The notes below the pieces were generated by a model. The model was not told where the DNA came from, did not search any database, and was given only the letters and a program-made list of their open reading frames with translations. A stretch of 64,000 nucleotides of DNA from Ascarosepion bandense (taxonomy: Eukaryota; Mollusca; Cephalopoda; Sepiida; Sepiidae), in the NCBI GenBank assembly GCA_037127315.1, contig JBBBDQ010001922.1, positions 381,001 through 445,000 of the forward strand, read 5' to 3'. Of this stretch, positions 53,971 to 63,689 are shown piece by piece (the first letter of the stretch is position 1; the number at the start of each line of letters is the position of its first letter). Both the position numbers and the translations under genes were made by a program.

Positions 53971-55320
53971 AATTTTAACGTACTAGTGAAGGAACCTCAA
54001 ACCAAAATCATTTCAAATTGGGGTAAGCACTTGATTCATTTATCTATTTATTTGATTATCTGTTTGTCCATTTATACACGTGCTGATGTGTGAAAACACA
54101 GACAATTCAATGCGTCCACATTTGATTTATTTTCTTTTCTTTTACTGATTTGAAATAATTTTTTTTATTTTCATTTTCTTATTTATAAACAACAACTTGG
54201 CCCTCAGAAACACGTATCGTCACAAATACCATTATGGACACTCAAAGTATCATAACATGTATAATAACAATAAATATACACTTAAAACAGAACGTTCACG
54301 GCCACTCACTTTTTATTCTATAATAATTTCTCTCATTGGAACAACCATATTTCTTTTTCTAATATATATTAATCTCAACAATAAGAAAAAAGTATGACAA
54401 AATGAAAATAGTTTTCATGGGACGCCTTTCGTCTTTCAGGACTTAATCGGACTAAATTTGTTTACCTTGGTGTGACTACACGAACGAGTGATGCTGGGAA
54501 TGTTTAATTAATATATATATATATATAGCCGAAAAACTCTTTTCCTCTTTGCGTGTATGCGCATTCGCGCGCATCTGGATAATGTAATTCAGGTCATTTT
54601 CATGAACATATTAATTCTGAAAAACCACAGTTGCAAGTAAACTCTTTGATTAACTGTTACGTCATACTTCCTTTTTGTTCATATTTCGGTGTTTATTCAC
54701 AACATCCTCGGAAACAACTTTTTATTGTCGGTGTTCTGATGATGGTGGGATTAAGTAACGAAACAAATACTTCGTGAACACCTAAAGATCAGCAAAGATT
54801 TTATGCATAGGTTTTGGTTTACTTACCGTGTGTTTCTTTGCACACATAATTCAATATGGTAAGTCTGTTGAATTACATCGGCTAGAGGGGAAACACCCAG
54901 CCCGTGTGTGTGTGTGTTATGTTGTATCTTGTATTATATCTGTCTGTAATCTATACATATGTAATGTAAGCTGTGCTTTCTCTCGTCGTAACTTCAACGG
55001 CTGCAAACAATCAACCTTGATATTTTTCTTCCGTTACCTTGCATAAATTCTTTCTTCAAAATATTGACATAATCATGGCCACTGATTTTTCGGCGGGTTC
55101 TCAGAGCCATAGTAAAATCACGAGTCTGTAGAGTCTGAATGGTGGTGAGGAAAAGGAGTAGCAAACGGCAAATTCTTTCTTGCACAATTTCGGTATCCCC
55201 AGAGTCTCATAAATGTGTTACTAAGAAATTGTTACTGTATTATTTCATCTGATATATTAGTTTTAAGTATTTTTCTTACTTGATTATTATATATAGCTGT
55301 ATACGAATTCTGTTTGGAAA
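52460..55320. other. AT-rich spacer with GGGGGTCG/CGACCCCC motifs
   Basis: At 53222-53275 and 53390-53432 the motif GGGGGTNGTTTTATTACTTTA then AGAAAANCGACCCCC occurs; a third copy is at 55560-55612. SINE-A debris lies at about 53494-53560 (GGCTATGGGTTAAATTA). (TA)n at 53932-53963 and 54511-54527. A minus-strand exon candidate at 55038-55134 is listed separately. Confidence 0.45.
55038..55134 (-). CDS. Candidate coding exon with good splice signals, unidentified
   Basis: On the minus strand a long pyrimidine tract (CTACTCCTTTTCCTCACCAC, then CATTCAG) ends at 55135. The exon runs ACTCTACAGACTCGTG... and stops at GCAAG|GTAACG, a good donor. It contains an ATG in strong start context (ACTATGGCT, at 55110) and the peptide MALRTRRKISGHDYVNILKK, then EFMQ. 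Either an internal exon or one holding the start codon. Codon use and K/R-rich content look coding, but I recognise no family. The surrounding ORF (54994-55185) extends through the tract. Confidence 0.35.
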
Positions 55321-55337
55321 TGGTCCAGTTATTTAAG

Positions 55338-55948
55338 TCAGTCAGTCAGTTATGTGCCATACGTGATACACGCTTGGGCGATCATGTCTCGACAGAGACA
55401 TGACTGACTGGGCAGAAGATTATCCCGCAGTAGGTTGCCATTTCTGTCTGCGGTAGACTGGTTGCCAGCCGAGGCTATAGAACCCAATCTGTCCTGTAAT
55501 TTAACTCATAGCTGGAGGGAGAAGAGATAGATTATATTACAGTATTATATTAAGTATAATTAGTGGGGGATCAGTTTATTACTTCATAACAATAGAAAAT
55601 CGACCCCCAACTTTATGCCCAGTAGATTTCATTGAGTTGCAAATTTGTTTATTTAGTTAGTCACTTAAGTGCCATACGGGATACACACTTGGGCGATCAT
55701 TTCTTGAAAGAGACATGACTGACTGGGTAGAAGATTATCCCGCAGTAGGTTGCCATTGCTTTCTGCGGTAGACTGGTTGCCGACCAAGGCTATAGAACCT
55801 TAACCCATAACTGGAAGGAATAGGCGGATTAATACCTTTCCCAAGAGTATCTGTGCGTAAGTGAATGCAATGAATTCAGCTGGAATTCGAACTCGGCTCC
55901 CCGATTTCTCGTTCCGAGCCGATATCCAATGCACCACAACGCACATCC
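55338..55948 (-). mobile_element. Compound SINE-A insertion bracketed by one TSD
   Basis: A full SINE-A (55657-55948, head at the high coordinate), a 125-bp non-SINE segment with GGGGGATCAG...CGACCCCC, and the 3' half of a second SINE-A (55338-55530) lie in one orientation. The 11-bp repeat AGTTATTTAAG flanks the whole unit (55327-55337 and 55949-55959). This is what a single read-through transcript (SINE, flank, partial SINE) would leave after target-primed insertion. Confidence 0.8.
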
Positions 55949-55959
55949 AGTTATTTAAG

Positions 55960-56689
55960 AATAGCCAGAAAATAGCTTACCTAGGGCAATGTTTTAGTCC
56001 GCTCCAAATATTTCCATTTGAGCCTTACACCTTCCATATTTGTAATCTGTCTGCAAATTTAGCTTTCGTGGTCTTCTCTTTGTAGTCTAAGGTTTCAAAT
56101 GTTTCTCTCGGTGGCAATAGCCAGCATTTGCAGCGAGCCAAATCTGACGAAAGCTGAGCTGACGCAACCTGGGTGATGTGTTTTTTTGCAAAAAAAAACA
56201 AAGTATTGCAAGTGACATGTCGAACTGAACAGAAGATCCCACAATATCAAGCTGGCATTTTATTGCCTACTGCGACACCCATAGGAGAGCATGTGCATGC
56301 TCTCCCTCAAGGAAAGTATGATAGAAATATCAATTTCACGCGGGTGTAATATTGTCCCTGAGAGAAATCAAGCTTGATAATCACCTTTTTGTCTTTTGTA
56401 CTAATTGACCTTGTTTGATCTGTCACAAGGCTATATGTAGGGGCATTCAGTGTAGATTGAACTCTGTACCCATAACGCTGTGCCTGGTGGGGAAATTGTC
56501 AGAAAGAACGAACAAACTTGGAAATATTTTGGGCTTCCTAAATTAAAGCCATTGACCGTGAGTATTTGGCATGCTGTTTTCAAGGACTTGAATAACAAGA
56601 AAATATGGAAGCGGCTAACAAAAAGCGTGAATCCCTATTTCTTAAAATACGATCAACATTTCATTTGTCTATACTTCTGAGATCAGGTA
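55960..56689. other. Unique-looking stretch with a 22-bp palindrome
   Basis: GGAGAGCATGTGCATGCTCTCC-like symmetry at 56284-56305 (10-bp perfect arms, 2-bp centre). No gene, though 56095-56180 is less AT-rich. ORFs at 56480-56680 show no motif. Confidence 0.4.
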
Positions 56690-56790
56690 GTATTTACATT
56701 ATTCGCACTGTTGTCCCCATCTTTATTGCCATGTTTACGACGTTTTGGTCGTTGTACGCTCCGGTCTTCTTTATTTCTTTTTATATATAT
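56690..56790 (-). repeat. Penelope-like/hammerhead-like repeat fragment
   Basis: On the minus strand: AAAGAAGACCGGAGCGTACA, ACGACC, AAAACGTCGTAAACATGGCA, ATAAAGATGGGGACAACAG. It matches 28797-28880 closely, but the CTGAAGA core is mutated to ATAAAGA here. Confidence 0.5.
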
Positions 56791-56933
56791 TTTGATCGAA
56801 TTATCGAAATATATAATTTTTCTCCAAATTTTTTTTTTTTCTTTTTAAATTGAACTGGGTTGACAATGCATATCTCGAACTGACATATTGAAATAACCGT
56901 TCCCCCTAAATATCTTTTTTTTATGTGTGTGTG

Positions 56934-56979
<46 letters not shown>

Positions 56980-57745
56980 AGAGAGGCCGGTTTGGTAGCA
57001 GGAGTTGCTAAAAGTTTGTCAGTATTGACAGCCAACCATTTTCGCTGGGCTCCACTCTAGAATTTCTGTCTGGATTTAATTCCATAGCTTTCAGATATGG
57101 TCAGCTAAGCTTTAAAAGGTTTTTTTTTCCTTCTAGATGGATTGGTTTCTCTGACGATCTCCACCTACATGAAACTGTAAAGTTAGTATGGAATTTACTG
57201 AAGAAATAAAATGAATGTAAAAATTCAAATTTTTTCGGTTCCCATTGGTGGAAACTTGTATATCCTGACCATGATCCTTCCCGTCGATTTCATTTTTGGC
57301 CTGATTTTTCAGTCAGGTTTTAGGAGGGGGGGAAAAGCGTCTTACGTGAAAAATTGGGTGGCGTAATAATCTTTTACGCTTTTATTCGTTTTTGTTTTTC
57401 TTCTTTCTCTCCGTTCTTCATTATCTTTTTATTTATCGAAATCGGGGAGCGTCAGATGCCTATATGCATGCAATCATTCATACGCCTAATTCTTGCTGTA
57501 TCTTCTCATCTGCCCAACGACCCCGGCATATTCGACCAAGCGTCTCGCTTTCACCTGGCGTCTACTTTTAGTTCGACTAAATGTGCTAGATGAATATCTA
57601 ATCATATTTTTTATTTCTTTCTTTTTTTTTTTTTTTTTTTTTTTTTTCCGAAGAATTCGTTTTGGTTCTATGTCTTTGTTCTCAAAAGTAAGCCCGGTCA
57701 TTTGTCGCAAAAGAAGGCCTTAAAAACTCACTCAATTTATGACAT
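56791..57745. other. AT-rich spacer with microsatellites
   Basis: (TA)n/(TG)n at 56930-56978 and poly-T at 57620-57648. No gene is recognised in ORFs at 57354-57593 and 57493-57723. Confidence 0.45.
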
Positions 57746-58358
57746 TTTGTTTCTTTCCTTTTTTTTGTTTCTTTCCTTTTTTTTGTTTCTTTCCTTTTTT
57801 TTTGTTTCTTTCCTTTTTTTTTGTTTCTTTCCTTTTTTTTTGTTTCTTTCCTTTTTTTTTGTTTCTTTCCTTTTTTTTTTGTTTCTTTCCTTTTTTTTGT
57901 TTCTTTCCTTTTTTTTGTTTCTTTCCTTTTTTTTGTTTCTTTCCTTTTTTTTTTGTTTCTTTCCTTTTTTTTTGTTTCTTTCCTTTTTTTTGTTTCTTTC
58001 CTTTTTTTTTTGTTTCTTTCCTTTTTTTTTTGTTTCTTTCCTTTTTTTTTGTTTCTTTCCTTTTTTTGTTTCTTTCCTTTTTTTTTTGTTTCTTTCTTTC
58101 CTTTTTTTTTGTTTGTTTCTTTCCTTTTTTTTTGTTTGTTTCTTTCCTTTTTTTTTGTTTCTTTCTTTCCTTTTTTTTGTTTCTTTCTTTCCTTTTTTTT
58201 GTTTCTTTCTTTCCTTTTTTTTGTTTCTTTCTTTCCTTTTTTTTGTTTCTTTCTTTCCTTTTTTTGTTTCTTTCTTTCCTTTTTTTTTGTTTCTTTCTTT
58301 CCTTTTTTTGTTTCTTTCTTTCCTTTTTTTTTGTTTCTTTCTTTCCTTTTTTTTTTGT
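57746..58358. repeat. Pyrimidine minisatellite, unit TTTCTTTCC(T)nG
   Basis: About 40 tandem units of 16-20 bp, each GTTTCTTTCC followed by 7-10 T. From about 58085 on, most units carry an extra TTTC (GTTTCTTTCTTTCC), so two variants occupy separate blocks. Both strands give long open frames (up to 268 codons, all K/E/R or F/L/S), which are artefacts of the repeat. Confidence 0.95.
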
Positions 58359-58367
58359 TAGCATCTT

Positions 58368-58436
58368 GATTAATTTCACCCCAAGTAAACGATAATGCCA
58401 CTAAGACACAACGAGTTACTATGAGAATAAGACTTT
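58368..58436 (-). mobile_element. SINE-B/LINE-J tail fragment
   Basis: GATTAATTTCACCCCAAGTA, ATAATGCCACTAAGACACAA and GAGTTACTATGAGAATAAG match the shared SINE-B/LINE-J 3' end only. Which parent it came from cannot be told. Confidence 0.6.
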
Positions 58437-58720
58437 CTTCTTCTATGTGCCTTATTATTTCAGGACGTAGGCGATCATGGTTTTCCACGTCTCCCTATCC
58501 CTGGTGGCTCTTAGTACACTTTCTCCTGTAACACCACGCACCTTCCGTTCTGTCATCCACCTGCTCAGGCCCTTCAAATATGTTATCCGCTGCCTTCGTC
58601 TCTCTTTTTCCTTCTATCTGGCCTGTCCGTATCATGTTCTCCAAGCCCTCCTTCCTCATTACATGTCCCAGGAACTTTAGCTGTCTTTACCTGATGCTCA
58701 GTATTAATTTCCTTTTCGTT
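58434..58720 (-). mobile_element. LINE-R 3' fragment (minus)
   Basis: Starts at the complement of CATGATCGCCTACGTCCTGA and includes the QVDDRTEGAWCYRR-type region, GKR and LGHVMRKEGLENMIRTGQ-like words (TTCCTCATTACATGTCCCAG on this strand). It stops at TTAATTTCCTTTTCGTT, where SINE-A begins in the opposite orientation. Confidence 0.78.
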
Positions 58721-59020
58721 GTGGTGCAGTGGATATCGACTGGGAACGACTAATCGAGGTACCGAGTTCGAATTCTAGTTGAATTAATTGCATTCACTTA
58801 CGCACAAATACCCTTGGAAAAGGTATTGATCCGTCTCTTCCCTCCAGTCATGGGTTAAATAACAGGACAGATGGGGTTCTATAGCCCTGGCTGGCGACAA
58901 GTCTACCGCAGAAAGTAATGGCAAACTACTACTGGATAATCTTCTGCCCACTCAGTCATGTCTCTATCGAGACATAATCGCCCAAAGCGTGTATTACGTA
59001 TGCCATTTAACTGACTGACA
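58721..59020 (+). mobile_element. SINE-A, nearly full length (plus)
   Basis: GTGGTGCAGTGGATATCGAC to GTATGCCATTTAACTGACTG. The first ~8 bp of the family head (GATGTGCG) are missing at the junction with LINE-R. Confidence 0.88.
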
Positions 59021-59029
59021 ATAATATTG

Positions 59030-59580
59030 TGAGGCTAAAGAAATAGGATTCGGGAAGATAGAAGATGGCGATTGACGTTGCACATAATATTTTGGAAATT
59101 GTAGGTGTCAGGAAAGCAGGAAACCGGAAGCGAGTTTCAGAATGGAGAAGTAAGAGAAAATAAACTATTAGAATAGAATTTAGGGTTACATCTAGTTATT
59201 TCAAGAGTAAAATGATGAGACCTTGTTGCCAATCTAGCAGTACGCTAAACTTCACGATATTGAGGTACCAAGGAGGAGAGCATATTAGAAGAATTGCTGT
59301 AAAAATATTTTAAAAAAAAAAAGACAGGAAACCACGTAACGGCAATGGTAGGGTGTCTGAAGTCGAGATGTCAGGTAACGGTCGATAACATTATCGGCCT
59401 TTTTTTTGGATTTTGTCAAGAATCTCTAGGTATATAACTGGAACACAAAACCAAATATGGCAGTAATATTTAATGCACGTACTAATGTTAGATTTAGAAA
59501 TGTGCAAGATGGATTCCGATTAAAAAAAATTGTCCCGCACAGCAGAAAGCATTAGGCCTAGCAATTCAATATAACCTCTC
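59030..59580 (-). pseudogene. LINE-J C-terminal fragment, decayed
   Basis: Same order as 35716-36440: ATTGACGTTGCACATAATAT, GGAAATTGTAGGTGTCAGG, ACCTTGTTGCCAATCTAGCA, AGTCGAGATGTCAGGTAACG, TTTTGTCAAGAATCTCTAGG, TATGGCAGTAATATTTAATG, GTAGATTTA-like. Poly-A expansion at 59314 and many substitutions. No continuous frame. Confidence 0.7.
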
Positions 59581-59640
59581 CGTTTCTTCTCAGAGAAAAC
59601 GCGAGACCAAAAAGACGGTTCTCCTTTTATAACTTAATTA

Positions 59641-59710
59641 CAGGAAACTAGGGATGAGCCTCTTCACCTGTTCAATAGACGTTGCTAGGGGTGATATGAT
59701 TAAAAAAAAT
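59641..59710. repeat. Chimeric SINE-B remnant
   Basis: The SINE-B centre in one orientation (GGATGAGCCTCTTCACCTGT, TCAATAGACGT) is fused to the SINE-B tail in the other (TAGGGGTGATATGATTAAAA). It is an internal inversion or template-switch product. Confidence 0.7.
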
Positions 59711-59783
59711 ATAGCAACTAATTAAAATCTTGTCTAACAGCAAATTAAATGCTCTTTCCTTGACTTTTACATTTTCAAAGAAA

Positions 59784-59980
59784 ATCTTATTCTTTGGAGA
59801 TCTGGGCAATCGTATCTCTCTCGATCCATGACTAAGTAGATTTTCCAGCATTTTATTGCAATTTCTATCTGTGGTAGGCTGGTTGCCAAACAATGCTATA
59901 CAACCCAATCCGTTCTATTTAATCCATAGCTGGAGGGAGAAAAGTTGGATTAATAGCTTTCCTAATAATATTTGCACGAA
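59784..59980 (-). mobile_element. SINE-A, diverged partial (minus)
   Basis: TGGTAGGCTGGTTGCCAAAC, AACCCAATCCGTTCTATTTA, ATCCATAGCTGGAGGGAGAA and GGATTAATAGCTTTCC keep the SINE-A order; both ends are eroded. Confidence 0.75.
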
Positions 59981-61184
59981 AGTACATAATGTATGTAGTG
60001 TGCATAAGTTTTCCAGTATATTAAGGTTTTCTTGAGATAAATAATCTATACGAGTAGAGCTTCTTCGATTTTTTGTAAACTTTTTATATCTATCGAATAA
60101 TAGACACGGGGTGCTCTCCAAAGGTTTAATGAAAGAGCATTTCTTTTCACCTCCTAACAAGTTTTCTGGTTTCACTGACTCACCAGAATTTTCGCATCAC
60201 CCGAAAATCACTTGAAGAAACGGGTAAATTTATTTATTCCTAAGTTATCTTTAACAGAGAAAGTTATTTTGAGACTTTATTTCCTACAACTGGTGAGGGT
60301 AACATCTCGGTCTGCAAAAGAAAGGATATTTGGTTCCTATCTGGCGACAGGACAGCGCAGACAGAAAATGGGTTAATATTGTTTGCCAAGATCAGTCTCA
60401 GTTAAAACTCGAATTTGATTAACCAATTTTATTTTTCCGTCTGGTTTCGGGGTTTGGGGTGCGTATGCGTTAAATGCTGTAGATTAAATTCAGAAAGTAA
60501 TCTTAATCTGAATTTCTAAGATGATCATTACACACTGATTTATTTGAAGTGGTGTCTTCGTCAAGTTTGTTATCGACACACCTTTTTTTTTTTTTACCGT
60601 CGTACCCCGAAGCCCTGCTCAGGTGTCTAAACTATTCGGATACCTTGTCACAATTTCTAATTAAACTCTTTATCTTATCTACAGCGGTAGACTTATTCTC
60701 AGCTTGTTAGCCAGGCCAGAGGAAAAAACTCGTATCTATTATTTCATCTGTTGCTTCTTTGAGGCACTGTTCTTTTTCTTTCATTTTAAAACTGCTACCC
60801 TATCTGCTGATCAGTCTGAATAGAGGAAGAAAATGATAGGATAGGAGATCCAGTTCTCTGCTCATCGATAATGGAAAATAAAATTGGTATATAATAATAA
60901 AAAAAAAACTCTTCGAAATGGAATTAAATTGAACTTCCAATGCTGCGAAAAGTCAGTTTTTCTTTAATGTGTCTTCTGCTTTTATTCATTTTTTTTTTTT
61001 CAAGTGTATAAATTTCACTGCTCGAGCCGACTAACAATGATCAGCTGAACAGAAACGTCGAACAAGTATTTATACCTCCTAATTATCTCCCCCTAGTCTG
61101 AACAGCGGATTGAGAACAGTCAGTCTATTTGAATTGAATAAAGGCTTCAGAACCGGGTTCTGAGAGCGTTAACAAATATAATAA
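59981..61184. other. Spacer, nothing recognised
   Basis: No coding or transposon signal beyond short ORFs. A weak tRNA-like stretch (ACATCTCGGTCTGCAAAAG ... GGTTCCTATCTGG) at about 60302-60345 is too poor to call. Confidence 0.4.
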
Positions 61185-61262
61185 ACAACTGAAGAAGGCT
61201 AGAAAGTACAACGATCGAAACGTTGGCACTATTATAGCTATGATAAGGACAACAGTTTGAAT
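61185..61262 (+). repeat. Penelope-like/hammerhead-like repeat fragment (plus)
   Basis: AACAACTGAAGAAGGCTAG, AAAGTACAACGATC, GAAACGTTGG, then GGACAACAGTTTGAATA. It shares the CTGAAGA...GAAAC core and downstream words with 28797-28880. A (TA)n follows at 61279-61313. Confidence 0.5.
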
Positions 61263-61275
61263 ACTCTCTTTATCT

Positions 61276-61315
<40 letters not shown>

Positions 61316-61388
61316 GTTGCTGAGGATATGTGAAATCTCTCTTAGGGATTTTATGTTGAAATGTTTATTCAACAATTGTTGAATATTG

Positions 61389-61430
<42 letters not shown>

Positions 61431-62560
61431 CCCTTTCTCCCCCCCACACACACTCCTCCCCCTTATTTCTCTTCCATTAGAACAGCAAATCTTCCGTATT
61501 TAAATCGGTCACTCTTCGCCTTCGGCCGTAGGTATTAATTTAATTTGTAATATTGAACAAGTAAAGACGTTTCCAAGAAGAATGGCAATGATTATTCTGT
61601 TAGCAAGAGAACGTTTCCTTATGAAATTTATCAAGAACCTAATCTTCGGATTTCTATTAAAAGCAGAATATTTAGGGAAGTTTCCTTCCCTTCAACATTA
61701 AATTTACAGCTGGAGTGGCGACCACTTGAAAGTCACGTACAAATTATTGGTTTATCGATTAGTGCTTCTCTTTTTGAGTATCAAGTTTATAAATAACCTA
61801 ACATCGAAGCTGGAAGCAGTTTCAACTTTCAAAGCTCATCTCTGTCGTCACCGGTTCGTAAGGAAGTTAATACTGTCTCAAAAGTGTTTCCAGATTCGAT
61901 TGTCTGAGTAGGTATGGAATGCTCCTTGCTCTTAGCTGAGTTGAGCTAAAAGCAGGACGAAACGTACGAAAGCTCCAAGTTGCCTTCATATCTTAAGGTT
62001 TTAAGTTTACTGAGAAACCAGTGGCTTTAATTTATATTTCTTATTTGCCTTCATAACTTGTACGTTTACTAAAAATCTCACGCTGAAGCAAGAGGCTTAT
62101 CCATAACGTCCAACTCATTACCTTAACTCCTGACTCCCCACTTGAAACGGCCATCCGGAATTGATTTAACTTGAAATCACTCTTCGCGAAATGTCGGAAC
62201 TGGACGTTTTATTCCACAAAGTACAGTCTAGCAAAGAATTATTTTTTTTTTTTTTTTTTTTTTTTTATATCATTTATTATCTTGATAATATACTGTCCCC
62301 TCATCCACTGCGATTACAGTCAGCTCCGGTATTAATTTATAGATCATTTTATTAAGGACGACCTCCTCCCAAAGTGCAGTGGTAATAGATATTGATAATT
62401 TGGATATGCTAAATAAAACCTGGGAAATGTTTCCACCAATAATTTAAAAAAAAAAAAAATTTAGAAAGTTCTCGACTTAAGGAAGACTTTTTTTTTTTTT
62501 TTTTTTTTTTTTTGCTGAGATTGCTAAAGTCAACATTGATAGAATGTTTTATCCGGCACG
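61263..62560. other. Spacer with microsatellites and poly-T
   Basis: (TA)n at 61279-61313 and 61393-61427; poly-T at 62241-62266 and 62489-62512. The region 61700-61915 has an acceptor-like TTTACAG and an open frame (61726-61911) but no donor in frame and no motif, so it is not called. Confidence 0.45.
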
Positions 62561-62561
62561 T

Positions 62562-62720
62562 AATTTTTATTACAGCGTGTTTCAATCAAGGTGGGAATGC
62601 CATTAGTACGCAGGTTACAGGGAGTGAAAGTGAGAGAAAAGACTGAGTATAGGGAGGATTGGAGAAAGGACAAAAGATGAACGGGATTCAAGAAGATGGT
62701 GATTGACGTCTCTAATTTGT
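62562..62720 (-). mobile_element. LINE-J 3' end, diverged
   Basis: GTTTCAATCAAGGTGGGAAT, GCCATTAGTACGCAGGTTAC and GATTGACGTCTCTAATTTG follow the LINE-J tail order seen at 10636-10870. Confidence 0.5.
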
Positions 62721-63689
62721 ATTTAGATATATCGTATTTATTTTCAGTTTTTGTAGTTGATTTGTTCACCTATATTGCATAAGATCCATTATTGTTACAT
62801 TAAGTTACAACAAAAATTTGTATTTTGTATGTATACTACCTTTAAAAATTGAGATATAGTAGTGTGTGGGTAGGGCAAGAGATCCTTGCCTCGATCCTGT
62901 ACATAAGGATAACAGATTTCAAAAAAAGGAGATTCAAGAATCTTTAAAACTTAACTGATTTCGCCCACTAACTATTCGGCGGTGTTATCTTTGATAGACA
63001 GACTATTGAAAAAGAATCTTTATGTATAGAAATTTATATGTAGACAAAATATATGTAAGTTCCGTTTTTCAACTCTGCATGTGGCCGCTCGTTTACCTGA
63101 TATCAAAGAGATATAAAATGACTTTAGAATCTCATATTTTCATTTATCTTTTGAACAAGACATATACAATAACATTTACTGCTGAGTGTGGGGCTGGGAT
63201 CTCCCTGTAGATTTGCTTTTCGAGCCCTGTAAGAATTAACACCAAAAAAAAAAAATTTTTTTTTTCTAATACTGGGGTGACTGACTGTTACACCCCAGTT
63301 AAGATGAAATGCTATTCTCATATATTCCCAACCCCACTTAGTGAAATACTAAAATAAAGATTATATAACTTTAAAAAAAATATTCACTAGATTTTAAAGC
63401 TAAAAAGTTCTTACTAATTCATTTTAAAATCTTCAATGTGAACAAACAGGAAAATACATTAACGGATTTTCCCGCCATATAAGTTTTTTTTTTTTTTTTT
63501 TTTTTTTTTTTCAAATTTCTTTTAAAAAAAATAAACCCTGCTTTTTATACCCTGAGGATTGGATTGGGTACCAACCACCAAACCACTTTTTGATCCATGC
63601 CTCATGATGATTACAAAATGAAAGACATTCGTATAAATAATTACAAGTAGAAATTAAAATATTTTTTCTTTTTTTTTAAATAAGGTTAG
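62721..63689. other. AT-rich stretch, nothing recognised
   Basis: Poly-A/T near 63243-63266 and 63483-63512. No gene recognised. Confidence 0.45.

Noticed and set aside
54735..54790. CTGATGA...GAAAC at 54737 with outer GGTGTT/GAACACC pairing
   Set aside because: The outer pairing is suggestive, but the segment between the boxes does not form a stem, so I do not call it.
56284..56305. 22-bp palindrome GGAGAGCATG..CATGCTCTCC as a regulatory site
   Set aside because: Single occurrence with no supporting context; recorded only as a palindrome.
57746..58358. CRISPR-like array
   Set aside because: Regular spacing is simple tandem repetition without unique spacers, in eukaryotic DNA.
57682..58488. 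268-codon lysine-rich ORF and several 180-220-codon ORFs on both strands
   Set aside because: They are translations of the TTTCTTTCC(T)nG minisatellite; length reflects lack of stop codons in the repeat.
61700..61915. Possible exon after TTTACAG
   Set aside because: Weak pyrimidine tract, no convincing donor in frame, and the frame shows no motif.
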